Of a stretch of DNA of 64,000 bases, positions 54,125 through 61,738 are shown in pieces. The position numbers and the translations under genes were made by a program. The DNA is taken from NCBI GenBank assembly GCA_016124805.1, contig WGND01000004.1, positions 1 through 64,000 of the forward strand, given 5' to 3'. Position 1 is the first letter of the stretch; each line of letters opens with the position of its first letter. Origin of the DNA: Hyphomicrobiales bacterium. GTDB taxonomy: Bacteria > Pseudomonadota > Alphaproteobacteria > Parvibaculales > Parvibaculaceae. The notes under the pieces were generated by a model. It saw nothing but the letters and a program-made list of their open reading frames with translations. It was not told where the DNA came from and ran no database searches.

Positions 54125-54625
54125 ATGAGCCGTGATGGATTTGCTTCTCTGACTGCGGGCCTGCTGGTGCGCCGCCAGCCGATCAATGAAATGCCGGAAA
54201 TGCGCCGTGCCGAACCACAGCCAAGGCTGCAACCGGCGCCGGAAGTGCGCGCGGAAGCGACATTGCGCGATATCCGGCAGCCCGAGCCCCCTGCGCTCGA
54301 ACCCCATGCGCGCGAGCCCTATGCGCCCGAACCTGTATTGCGATCCACGCCGCAGCCATCCCCGGGACCAGTACCTGAGGAAGATCGTGTCTATTATCAG
54401 GGGCCGGAGCGGCGGGCACGCGATGTCAGCCCGCTGGTGGAACGGCGCCGCTCCGTACCGCCGCGCGTCAAAGTGTCCGTGCGTCTGGAGCAGCATCGCT
54501 ATGTAAGATTGCGCATGGCGTCGGAAGACAGTGGACGGACACATCAGGATCTGATGACGACAGCACTTGATCACTATCTCGATATGCTGCGTGTACCCCG
54601 GATGACGCCGCGCCGACGCGTTTGA
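54125..54625 (+). CDS. Pro-rich protein with a C-terminal ribbon-helix-helix-like domain
   Basis: 166 residues. Residues 20-90 are disordered and rich in Pro, Glu and Arg (with an imperfect EPHAREPYAPEP repeat). Residues 115-155 (VKVSVRLEQHRYVRLRMASEDSGRTHQDLMTTALDHYLDML) have the strand plus two helices of CopG/ParG-type DNA-binding domains. Directly after parA, it probably acts as its DNA- or cargo-adaptor partner. Partner role is inferred from position. Confidence 0.75.
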   Translation: MSRDGFASLTAGLLVRRQPINEMPEMRRAEPQPRLQPAPEVRAEATLRDIRQPEPPALEPHAREPYAPEPVLRSTPQPSPGPVPEEDRVYYQGPERRARDVSPLVERRRSVPPRVKVSVRLEQHRYVRLRMASEDSGRTHQDLMTTALDHYLDMLRVPRMTPRRRV

Positions 54626-54640
54626 GTTTTGTCTTCGCGT

Positions 54641-54751
54641 TATATTCAAATGGGGGCAGTTTCATCTGTATCAAAGCCCGAAGAGCGCTATTAACCTATT
54701 TATTATCTCTTGATTGATAATTGTCGAAAGGGATATAGGATCAATTCAAAT
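54641..54751. promoter_or_regulatory. mucR upstream region with two ATTCAAAT motifs
   Basis: ATTCAAAT occurs at 54644-54651 and 54744-54751 in an AT-rich 190-base gap. MucR/Ros proteins bind AT-rich DNA near their own genes. The same motif recurs in the island at 59.5-59.7 kb. Confidence 0.55.
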
Positions 54752-54812
54752 ATAAGGCTATTTGATATGCTTCCTTGTTAAAAATGCCGGTCTGTCGATC
54801 GGAGGTGATATT

Positions 54813-55235
54813 GTGGTGACCGAAAAATCAGACCTTATGGAAATGGCAGCAGCCATTGTCTCGGCTTATGTCGGGAACAATAGTCTTGCGCCTGACGATG
54901 TGCCTGGGCTCATTCAGGAGGTCTATCTGGCGCTTGTTGCAGCCGATAGCGGCGACATCTCGACCATGGCTGAACGTGGCGAACCTGCCGTACCGGTGCG
55001 CAAATCGATCACGCCCGATTATCTGATCTGCCTGGAAGACGGCAAGCAGTTCAAATCTCTCAAGCGTCACCTGCGGGCTCATTACGACATGAGCCCCGAC
55101 GAGTATCGCGCCAAATGGGATCTGCCGTCGGACTATCCGATGGTTGCGCCCAATTATGCGCAGGCCCGCTCCAAGCTTGCCAAGAAGATGGGGCTTGGGC
55201 AGCAGGGACGGAAAACACCGCGCAAGTCACGCTGA
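54813..55235 (+). CDS. mucR: MucR/Ros family zinc-finger transcriptional regulator
   Basis: 140 residues from GTG 54813 with GGAGG 7 bases upstream. The zinc-finger-like region is C73-x2-D76-x9-H86-x3-H90 (YLICLEDGKQFKSLKRHLRAH), the Cys/Asp variant common in rhizobial MucR. KWDLPSDYPMVAPNYAQARSKLAKKMGLG follows, the family's conserved tail. MucR acts as an H-NS-like repressor of surface polysaccharide, motility and symbiosis genes. It lies after parA and its partner. Confidence 0.95.
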   Translation: MVTEKSDLMEMAAAIVSAYVGNNSLAPDDVPGLIQEVYLALVAADSGDISTMAERGEPAVPVRKSITPDYLICLEDGKQFKSLKRHLRAHYDMSPDEYRAKWDLPSDYPMVAPNYAQARSKLAKKMGLGQQGRKTPRKSR

Positions 55236-55343
55236 GCGCGGAAGCGCACGTTTCCGGTCATCTCTTGCATTGACGATCTTCCCGACTCATCATGGTGAGC
55301 AGTGATTCGTGGGCGTTTTGCACCACGACGACAGCCGTGAAGG

Positions 55344-55862
55344 ATGGGGACCCTGACCGAAGCTGACGAAGCCATCAGAGCGCAGTTGATTGTGCCCGAA
55401 CAGCGGGAGCTGTTTGATTACTGGTGCGCCCGCTGCGTCGCTGACCGCTTTCCCCGGCGGGCCGATATTTCGCCCGCTGATCTGCGGAAAATCCTGCCAA
55501 ATCTCAGTCTCATGGATGTGCTTGAGGAAGAGCCGCTGCGTTTGCGCGTTCGCCTTGCCGGTACACGCCTGCGCGAATATTATGGCATTGAAACAACAGG
55601 CCGCCTGTTTGACGAGTTTGATCTTGGCGAACAGCGTGACTATTGGAACGAGGCTTATCGCGAGGTTGTGGAGGCAGGGCGTCCGGCACAGGGCGTGGTC
55701 CCACTGGTGCCCTGGAACCAGCCCCATGTCTATCAGTTCTGGCTGCGTCTGCCGCTCGTCGATGATGCCGGCCGCATCGTCATGGTGCTCGGGCATGATG
55801 CCTTCCTTCAGTCTGAAAAGGCACGCGCGCTGGCCGGTGCCGAAAAACTCCAGATCGCCTGA
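55344..55862 (+). CDS. PAS-domain protein (PAS_5 type)
   Basis: 172 residues. A single PAS_5-like domain: LFDYWCARCVADRFPRRADISPADLRKILPNLSLMDVLEEEPLRLRVRLAGTRLREYYGIETTGRLFDEFD, as found widely in Alphaproteobacteria. No output domain is attached. Ligand and partner unknown. Confidence 0.88.
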   Translation: MGTLTEADEAIRAQLIVPEQRELFDYWCARCVADRFPRRADISPADLRKILPNLSLMDVLEEEPLRLRVRLAGTRLREYYGIETTGRLFDEFDLGEQRDYWNEAYREVVEAGRPAQGVVPLVPWNQPHVYQFWLRLPLVDDAGRIVMVLGHDAFLQSEKARALAGAEKLQIA

Positions 55863-55930
55863 CGACATCACTTGAGACGGCATCTCCATCAGTGCCACAC
55901 TGCGTATCGGGGACGATGGAGGAGATGATG

Positions 55931-56422
55931 ATGCATTTTGCAAATCGGAAGGGGTGGCACTCTATGTCCCGCCTTGGTGCGACCATCGGGCTTGTGGCTG
56001 TCTTGGCAGCCATTCCGGCGATGGCGGAAACAGGCATCGCCCGGCTTCAGGGCGGCACACAGGTGATCGGGCTCAACGAGACAGCCAGCTTCCCCATCAC
56101 TTCGAGCACGGAAAGATCCACGGAATTTCAGGCAAGCTGCGACATCGTGAATGGTGGTGGCACGGCCTCGGTTGTTTTTGATGGCGACCATTATGTGCCG
56201 CTGTCCCAACCCGGCGTGGGTGCCGTCATCACGCTCGATCCTGGCGAGAGCAAGCATTACGATATGACCGGCACGATTTCGGCCAATCGGGGTGATGCCT
56301 TTATCGCTTTCTATCTCTCAGGTGCCCCGCAGGCGATGTGCTTTCCAGGCATGCAATGTTCGGGACCGGAGAAAGGCGCCACCAGCGTTACCGTCACCTG
56401 CACGGACGGCGCGGCCGGCTAG
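55931..56422 (+). CDS. Hypothetical secreted protein
   Basis: 163 residues from ATG 55931 after GGAGGAG. Signal peptide (MSRLGATIGLVAVLAAIPAMA, cleaved after AMA). The mature part has a strand-rich pattern and Cys residues (FQASCDIVNGGG; QAMCFPGMQCSG; TVTCTDG) that could form disulfides. No family recognised. The frame is open upstream to 55892. Confidence 0.7.
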   Translation: MHFANRKGWHSMSRLGATIGLVAVLAAIPAMAETGIARLQGGTQVIGLNETASFPITSSTERSTEFQASCDIVNGGGTASVVFDGDHYVPLSQPGVGAVITLDPGESKHYDMTGTISANRGDAFIAFYLSGAPQAMCFPGMQCSGPEKGATSVTVTCTDGAAG

Positions 56423-56434
56423 TCTCAGTCATCC

Positions 56435-57013
56435 CTAGAAATGCCGGATCAGCGTGACAATCGGCGCGGCCCATTCGAGGTCGGGCAAGGCAATCATCTG
56501 CGATCCTGATTCAGCCGGCATCAACCAGTAGTTTCCCTGGTCGCCCGGGGTCAGGCGCCCGCAATGGCACTGCTCACTGCCGACAGGCAGCACAATGCAA
56601 TCCCTGTTGAAAGCCAGGTAGATATTTTCCCGTGTCAGGCGATCACCAATCAGGATGTCGCCCGACCGATAGGCTCCCAGATTGTCGCCCACCTGCAAAG
56701 CCACCGGATCACGCGCCTGAATATCGGGGTTGAGGCCGCCGCGCAATTCCGGGGGCAGCGCCATCAGGCGTCCGCCGTGGCGCAACAGCCCGACCAGCTC
56801 AAGACGCCCGTTCGCGGGTTCGTCGATCAATTCGCTCACAGGCACATGGAAAATGGCCGAAAACCGGCTTAACCAATCCATCGAGACGGTCATGTCGGAG
56901 GTTTCCAGACGGGAAATTGTGGCCGCCGTCGTCCCCACCCGATCAGCCAGTTCGAGCTGAGTCAGGCCCTTTTGCTTGCGATATTGCCGAATCCGGGTCT
57001 TCACCGTCACCAC
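56435..57013 (-). CDS. XRE-family regulator with an S24-like C-terminal domain
   Basis: 192 residues. N-terminal HTH: IRQYRKQKGLTQLELADRVGTTAATISRLETSDMTVSMDWL. The C-terminal part (from about 95) has the strand pattern of LexA/CI-like S24 domains (SGDILIGDRLTRENIYLAFNRD), but I see no clear Ser-Lys pair, so cleavage is uncertain. It is divergent from the DnaA-domain-IV-like gene. Confidence 0.82.
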   Translation of the reverse strand: MVTVKTRIRQYRKQKGLTQLELADRVGTTAATISRLETSDMTVSMDWLSRFSAIFHVPVSELIDEPANGRLELVGLLRHGGRLMALPPELRGGLNPDIQARDPVALQVGDNLGAYRSGDILIGDRLTRENIYLAFNRDCIVLPVGSEQCHCGRLTPGDQGNYWLMPAESGSQMIALPDLEWAAPIVTLIRHF

Positions 57014-57048
57014 CTTGTTAAGCGTTTTATCAACTCATTAGACACGAC

Positions 57049-57057
57049 TTATCCCCA
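57049..57057 (+). promoter_or_regulatory. DnaA-box-like TTATCCCCA
   Basis: One base from the consensus TTATCCACA, lying in the 147-base divergent gap above the DnaA-related gene. A single match of this length can occur by chance. Confidence 0.35.
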
Positions 57058-57160
57058 CTATATACAGAATAGGTAATTTTAGTATGTGTAATTGGTAAGT
57101 TCTGACTTTGTTCTCTCGGAGAAAGTCGCAGCGAGCCATCAGTTGCTTATGGAGTAAAAA

Positions 57161-57574
57161 ATGCCGGGTATGGGGGAAGAGGGTCCAGAAGGGATCATGC
57201 GGCTGAGAGGTCGGCGGCATCTGCGGCAGCGGCCACGGCCTGCGCGGGCAGATGAGCAGGAGCGAGCGGCTAAGGTGGCGCTGATGCAGGAGGCAGTGGC
57301 GCGGGCCTGGAATGTGCCGGTGAAGGAGTTGCGGGCACGGACGCGCAAGAAGGCGCCCGTGGCGAGAGCCATACAGGTCGCCATGTATCTGACCCATGTG
57401 TCATTCGGGCTGAGCCTCTCGGCTGTGGGAAAGCATTTTGGTCGTGACCGCACGACGGCAGCCCATGCCTGCCGGCAGATTGAGGATCTGCGCGACAATC
57501 AGGATTTTGACCTGATGCTGGATCGCCTAGAATGCGCGGTCAGCTATCGCGGCTATGGGGAGGTGCGGCAATGA
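57161..57574 (+). CDS. DnaA domain IV-like protein (HdaB-like)
   Basis: 137 residues. Residues 40-115 align with the DNA-binding domain IV of DnaA: VARAWNVPVKELRARTRKKAPVARAIQVAMYLTHVSFGLSLSAVGKHFGRDRTTAAHACRQIEDL. The signature GRDRTTAAHACRQIE matches DnaA's GRDHTTVLHACRKI. The ATPase domain is absent. In Caulobacter a small protein of this type, HdaB, stimulates replication initiation by interfering with Hda. GGAGTAAAAA precedes the ATG. It overlaps the DUF6456 gene. Confidence 0.88.
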   Translation: MPGMGEEGPEGIMRLRGRRHLRQRPRPARADEQERAAKVALMQEAVARAWNVPVKELRARTRKKAPVARAIQVAMYLTHVSFGLSLSAVGKHFGRDRTTAAHACRQIEDLRDNQDFDLMLDRLECAVSYRGYGEVRQ

Positions 57575-58422
57575 CAAAGGCCATGCCCAATTCCAATCCG
57601 GATGCGAAAGCGGACGAGGCCACGCCGCGTCACAGACGGGCCGCCGTGCCCCACGCCTTTGACAGGGAAGTGCGCCGCATCTTCCGTCGCCTCTGCGAAC
57701 CGGGAAGCTATCTTGCCCGGGCTGACAAGAAGGACATTGGCCTTTTTGTCGAAAGCAATCGCTGGAAGAAGCCCGTTGCAACGCTTGAACCACGCATGTT
57801 GCAGGAACTGGAAAAGCTGGACCTTGTCGGCGCGGTTGAAAGCCACCAGAACGCGGAAATATGGCGACCAACGCCTGCGGGGCTGAGCTATTACCGCCGT
57901 CTCATGGCGCGCAGCCACCCCTTCCGCGCGCAGCATCAGCTCATCACGCAAAAGGATATTGCCCATGAGGGGCAGACCATGCGCCTGGATGTGAATGAGT
58001 CCGAAACACCGCTCGGCTGGTTGCGTCGGCGTCGCGGGGCCAATGGCCGCCCGTTAATCTCGGCGGCGCAGTTTGAGGCCGGTGAACGCCTGCGCCGCGA
58101 TTTCACCCTCGGCCATATGACGCAACGGGTGACGACCGACTGGTCCATGCAAACCGGCGGCGGTTCCGGCAGACGCGCCGCGCCGCGCGACCCGAGCGAA
58201 ATTTCCGATCGGGCGATCACGGCCCGGCAGCGTTTTGAAGCGGCCATGAAGGCGGTGGGACCGCAGCTTGATGAGGTGCTGCGCATGGTCTGTTGCGATC
58301 TGCAGGGGCTGGAAGATGCCGAACGGAAATTCGGCTGGCCGCAGCGCTCCGGCAAGGTGGTACTGACAATTGCGCTGGATCGCCTTGTGGCGCATTACGG
58401 TTTGCGGCGTCTGGCGGAATAG
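57571..58422 (+). CDS. DUF6456 domain protein
   Basis: 283 residues from ATG 57571, overlapping the previous stop by 4 bases. The C-terminal half, from RQRFEAAMKAVGPQLDEVLRMVCCDLQGLEDAERKFGWPQRSGKVVLTIALDRLVAHYG, is the DUF6456 domain; the N-terminal half resembles a winged-helix region (RRIFRRLCEPGSYLARADKKDIGLFVESNRWKKPVATLEPRMLQELEKLDLV). The C-terminal pattern also recalls phage-replication-protein-type DNA-binding domains. Its coupling to the DnaA-like gene suggests a replication- or cell-cycle-linked role. Confidence 0.85.
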   Translation: MTKAMPNSNPDAKADEATPRHRRAAVPHAFDREVRRIFRRLCEPGSYLARADKKDIGLFVESNRWKKPVATLEPRMLQELEKLDLVGAVESHQNAEIWRPTPAGLSYYRRLMARSHPFRAQHQLITQKDIAHEGQTMRLDVNESETPLGWLRRRRGANGRPLISAAQFEAGERLRRDFTLGHMTQRVTTDWSMQTGGGSGRRAAPRDPSEISDRAITARQRFEAAMKAVGPQLDEVLRMVCCDLQGLEDAERKFGWPQRSGKVVLTIALDRLVAHYGLRRLAE

Positions 58423-58424
58423 GC

Positions 58425-58856
58425 TTAGCTGGCGGCAGGCGACTGCAGCACCCGCGCATCATGCTGCACGCGCGCCACCATGGCGCTCAGGCCATTGGAG
58501 CGCTGCGGGCTCAGATGCTCGTTCAGGCCAATTTCGGCAAAGACGGCGCGGGCGTCAATCTTGAGAATATCATCTGGTGTCTGGCCGGAATAAAGTGCGA
58601 TCAGGATAGCGATCAGACCACGGACAATATGGGCATCGCTGTCACCACGAAATGTCAGCCGGCGCGTGCCGCTCTCATCCTTCTCCATTTCCGTGATCAG
58701 CCAGACCTGGCTCACGCAGCCTTCAACCTTGTTGGTGGCATTGTGTTCGGCGTCACTGAGAGGCTGCAATGTCTTGCCCAATTCAATGACATAGCGATAG
58801 CGGTCTTCCCAATCATCAAGGAAGGCAAAATCGTCTATCAGCTCTTGAATGCTCAT
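58425..58856 (-). CDS. sufE: SufE family cysteine desulfuration protein
   Basis: 143 residues from ATG 58856. SufE takes persulfide sulfur from SufS for iron-sulfur cluster assembly. The acceptor Cys is C47 in NKVEGCVSQVWL; the downstream FRGDSDAHIVRGLIAILIALYSGQTPDDIL is conserved. It stands alone (no sufS nearby), and convergently faces DUF6456. Confidence 0.95.
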   Translation of the reverse strand: MSIQELIDDFAFLDDWEDRYRYVIELGKTLQPLSDAEHNATNKVEGCVSQVWLITEMEKDESGTRRLTFRGDSDAHIVRGLIAILIALYSGQTPDDILKIDARAVFAEIGLNEHLSPQRSNGLSAMVARVQHDARVLQSPAAS

Positions 58857-58923
58857 TTCATCCCGTTTCATGTTTGGACCGGCAGGTCATACATAGGAAA
58901 TAGCGGGGACGGGTGCAAAGAAC

Positions 58924-58964
58924 AAGCGCCCCGCTCTGGTGGACGAGGCCAGAGCGAGGCGCTT
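58924..58964 (-). terminator. Terminator of the DUF5330 gene
   Basis: Arms AAGCGCCcCGCTCTGG and CCAGAGCGaGGCGCTT, one mismatch, with a TGGACGAGG-like loop. T-rich sequence (TTGTTCTTT) follows on the minus strand. It also separates sufE. Confidence 0.8.
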
Positions 58965-59031
58965 AGAGTATTTCAGTCACGACCGGTGGGAGTCGCGTTG
59001 ACTGAAATGATGCCGGACTGAGGGGTGGCTC

Positions 59032-59442
59032 TCAGGCCCCGGCGAGTTCGCGGGAGACAGGTGCAGATCTGGCTGAAGCTGGTGCTGCCGGCTGCGACGA
59101 GGAAGCCTGCTGCTGTTCCCGCGCCTTTTCTGACAGCCAGACAAATGCCTGACCGCCATAAAATAGCGATTGATCAATGACGTGAGACACAACGGCGTGT
59201 CCCCGGTCGCAGATGGAGCGGTTGCGCTCGCAAAAGCCCATCACATCCTGGGCCGAGCGGGCGGCCATGGTCAGCATTTCGTCGGCACCGATATCATCTT
59301 CCGGTTTCTGGGCGGCTGTTTCATAGGCCATGGTCTGAATGCCGCCGGCGGAAAGCTGCGCCGTGGCGGCGGGTTTTTCTGGCGAGGGCAGCAGGAAGGC
59401 CAGCACCGTCAACCAGAACGCACATCTGAACAAGAATGACAT
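59032..59442 (-). CDS. DUF5330-like secreted protein
   Basis: 136 residues from ATG 59442. Signal-like N-terminus (FLFRCAFWLTVLAFLLPSPEKPAATA). The domain with SAQDVMGFCERNRSICDRGHAVVSHV (paired Cys) is that of DUF5330, known from Rhizobiales-like Alphaproteobacteria; function unknown. A Pro/Ala/Ser-rich tail closes it. A 282-base AT-rich gap lies upstream, likely carrying its promoter. Confidence 0.82.
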   Translation of the reverse strand: MSFLFRCAFWLTVLAFLLPSPEKPAATAQLSAGGIQTMAYETAAQKPEDDIGADEMLTMAARSAQDVMGFCERNRSICDRGHAVVSHVIDQSLFYGGQAFVWLSEKAREQQQASSSQPAAPASARSAPVSRELAGA

Positions 59443-59724
59443 TTTTTCGTCCTCACACCTAGTCACTGAACTTATGTGAAAACCATATGGGCGGGAGACT
59501 TCTGACCGGTTAAGTAAATAGATAAAATGCAAAAATAATAGGAATAAACGTCGATTTGAATTTAGTATAGTAATTTATATATTCAAATAAATAGTCGTCT
59601 TTAATTTAAACTGTATTCAAATTTGCGCAAATTTATATTCAAATTCCGAAAAAATTTGACGCAATTTTTCGCCAGTTTTTCATAAAAACCGCACTGCATT
59701 CGATTCAAATTTTAGGCGTTGCGA
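59443..59724. promoter_or_regulatory. AT-rich gap with repeated ATTCAAAT motifs
   Basis: The gap is conspicuously AT-rich against its GC-rich surroundings. ATTCAAAT occurs on + at 59581, 59615, 59637 and 59703 and on - at 59554, five copies in about 160 bases. A perfect 16-base palindrome (AAATTTGC/GCAAATTT) is at 59619-59634. MucR and other H-NS-like proteins bind such DNA. It is upstream of the DUF5330 gene. Confidence 0.75.
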
Positions 59725-60765
59725 TTAAGGCGCGGATGTTACGGCGGATGCAGGCAGGGCCGAGGCAAAGCAGGACTGCACTTCGGCAACCGCATGTGTG
59801 CCGGCGCAATAGGCTTCTTCTGAGGGGAAGCGGGCCGCGGCCAGGCACTGGCTCAGATTGAGCCGCGCCCAGTTGAGGCAACGGGCGGTGCCGGTCCCGT
59901 CTTTTTCGTCGGCGGTTTCCTGGGCGTCGAGGACCTCACGGGCCCCCAGCACCAGAATGCGGCGCATGACGGTGGTCGAATAGGCATTGGCCGTCGAGAT
60001 GAAGGAAAAATCGGAGAGCGACAGGCCGGGCGTCTCGTCAATGGCGGCTGTCTTTGTCAGGCTCGTCAACGGCGTACTCATGCCCCATTTCTGCTTCTGG
60101 AACTTGTAAGCCGTCTGGATAAGACGGGCCGAAAGGTCGCCCATGCGTTTGTTGTCGATGGCAACCGCCGCAATGACATCGGCCGTTGCGGCACCGGCAC
60201 CGCGAATGCTGAAAGCGAAATTGTCATCGGATTCCATCACGGCCAGAAGCTGGTCCTTGCCCTGATCGCGGGCGGCCTGACGCACATTCTTGGCAAAAAC
60301 GGCGTTTTGGGCAGCGATATGCCCCTGTTTTTCGAGCCAGCCATCTGCCAAGTCTTCCGGCGCGAAGATCGCCAGTTGTTTCAGGATCTCGCGAATATCC
60401 TTTGGCGAGCGCATCTTGTTCTGCTCGGCCTTGGCCAGCGCCAGATTGAAATCAACATAGGGCGAGGTCTGGCCTTCAAGGGCTGCCACGGCGCCGACAC
60501 CGGCACGCGGGTCGATCGAGGCCACCTGAATGCCTTCCATATGTTTGGGCGATGGCAGCGGAATGGGGATACCGGCGCTTGCCAGTTCAGCAGGCGAGGG
60601 GGCGGCAGCGACAGGTGTGTTGGAAACCGGTGCAGCCGGGACGGCATTTGATTCCGCCTTCTGATCAGCGCAGGCGCTCAATGTCATCAAGATCAGCAAT
60701 GCCAGACCGACCGGTCCGAGTTTTGCGACCTTGCCGCGACGCTCCATGGTGTGAAGGGTCTGCAT
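59725..60765 (-). CDS. Hypothetical lipoprotein
   Basis: 346 residues from ATG 60765 (GGGGA upstream). Lipoprotein signal LGPVGLALLILMTLSAC, lipobox LSAC, followed by a low-complexity Ala/Pro linker (NAVPAAPVSNTPVAAAPSPAEL). A helical domain with SPYVDFNLALAKAEQNKMRSPKDIREILKQLAIFAPEDLADGWLEKQGHIAAQNAVFAKNVR follows, and a Cys-containing C-terminus. I recognise no family. Confidence 0.75.
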   Translation of the reverse strand: MQTLHTMERRGKVAKLGPVGLALLILMTLSACADQKAESNAVPAAPVSNTPVAAAPSPAELASAGIPIPLPSPKHMEGIQVASIDPRAGVGAVAALEGQTSPYVDFNLALAKAEQNKMRSPKDIREILKQLAIFAPEDLADGWLEKQGHIAAQNAVFAKNVRQAARDQGKDQLLAVMESDDNFAFSIRGAGAATADVIAAVAIDNKRMGDLSARLIQTAYKFQKQKWGMSTPLTSLTKTAAIDETPGLSLSDFSFISTANAYSTTVMRRILVLGAREVLDAQETADEKDGTGTARCLNWARLNLSQCLAAARFPSEEAYCAGTHAVAEVQSCFASALPASAVTSAP

Positions 60766-60919
60766 GATATTCCCCGCCTGCATCTGTTGCATGCACACCG
60801 ATTTTCGGTGTCCTTACACATTGATACTGTTAATAGATTGTTATCAGTCTAGTGCGCTTGGCGGGCGCGATGCAAATAGATCGATGGGTTATCGTAAACA
60901 GGCTCAGGAACGGCACCTT

Positions 60920-61261
60920 ATGGAGGCGGCACCGCGCTTAAAAGCTGAATTATGGGTGAAAGCCCTGATCCGGCGGGTCGAAATCAGCGGCGCCGGTGCC
61001 ATGGTGGTGCGCCGGGGGGATGCGAGCTCCGGCGTTGTTCTCGTCAAACTGAACCATCTGGACGGGCAGGCCGAGGTTTTCAGTCCGGCCCGCGATGGCG
61101 AGGGCAACCTGATCTGGATGCGCGCAACAGGCGCTGCGCCCGTGCCTGAAGCCCATGCCGATGCCTATATCGAGAGGCAGCGCAGCTTCGACCCCGATCT
61201 CTGGGTGGTCGAGATCGAGGATCGGCAGGGACGCCACTTCCTGCTGGAGCCGCTTGGCTGA
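60920..61261 (+). CDS. DUF1491 family protein
   Basis: 113 residues from ATG 60920. RLKAELWVKALIRRVEISGAGAMVVRRGDASSGVVLVKLNHLDGQAEVFSP matches DUF1491, a small alphaproteobacterial protein of unknown function; ERQRSFDPDLWVVEIEDRQGRHFLLE is its conserved tail. A start at 60884 would add 12 residues. The next gene faces it after 18 bases. Confidence 0.87.
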   Translation: MEAAPRLKAELWVKALIRRVEISGAGAMVVRRGDASSGVVLVKLNHLDGQAEVFSPARDGEGNLIWMRATGAAPVPEAHADAYIERQRSFDPDLWVVEIEDRQGRHFLLEPLG

Positions 61262-61279
61262 GACAGAAGCCGCCCCGCT

Positions 61280-61498
61280 TCAGGGCCGCATGAACATGAA
61301 GTCTTCATCGGGATCGAGATGATCGGCGGCGGCGAGAAGCTCCGCCTTGATGTCCTCCGGCGTGCGCTCGGCCCGCCATATCTGCAGGACCTTCTCAAAC
61401 ATGATGCGCGCCATGGCGTCGGTTGAAACGCCTTCGGCCCTGGCTGCTTCCAGCGCGGCCCCGACATGCTGGTTGATGATTTCTCTGGCGGTGGCCAT
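61280..61498 (-). CDS. Small hypothetical protein (72 aa)
   Basis: A 72-residue acidic helical protein (AREIINQHVGAALEAARAEGVSTDAMARIMFEKVLQIWRAERTPEDIKAELLAAADHL) with a purine-rich GGAGGGG upstream. Compact and natural in composition. No family recognised. Confidence 0.72.
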   Translation of the reverse strand: MATAREIINQHVGAALEAARAEGVSTDAMARIMFEKVLQIWRAERTPEDIKAELLAAADHLDPDEDFMFMRP

Positions 61499-61738
61499 GG
61501 GCCCCTCCTTTTCTTATATGCGTTGAATATCAATGCGCCATTATCCCCCATTCTGAATGTGGGTACATCACGCCATCTTGTCGCGCCCATCGCGGTTTTC
61601 GGACGTTTTTCCCGATTTCGGGGGCGGGTAGCAGTTTTCAGCCGCTTGGGTTAGGGTCCGGCCTTCGCAACGCCCTTTTTCGAATCCAGCTTGGCTTGAC
61701 AGGCGGCAGGCGCCGTCTTCAGGAGAGAACACGTAATT

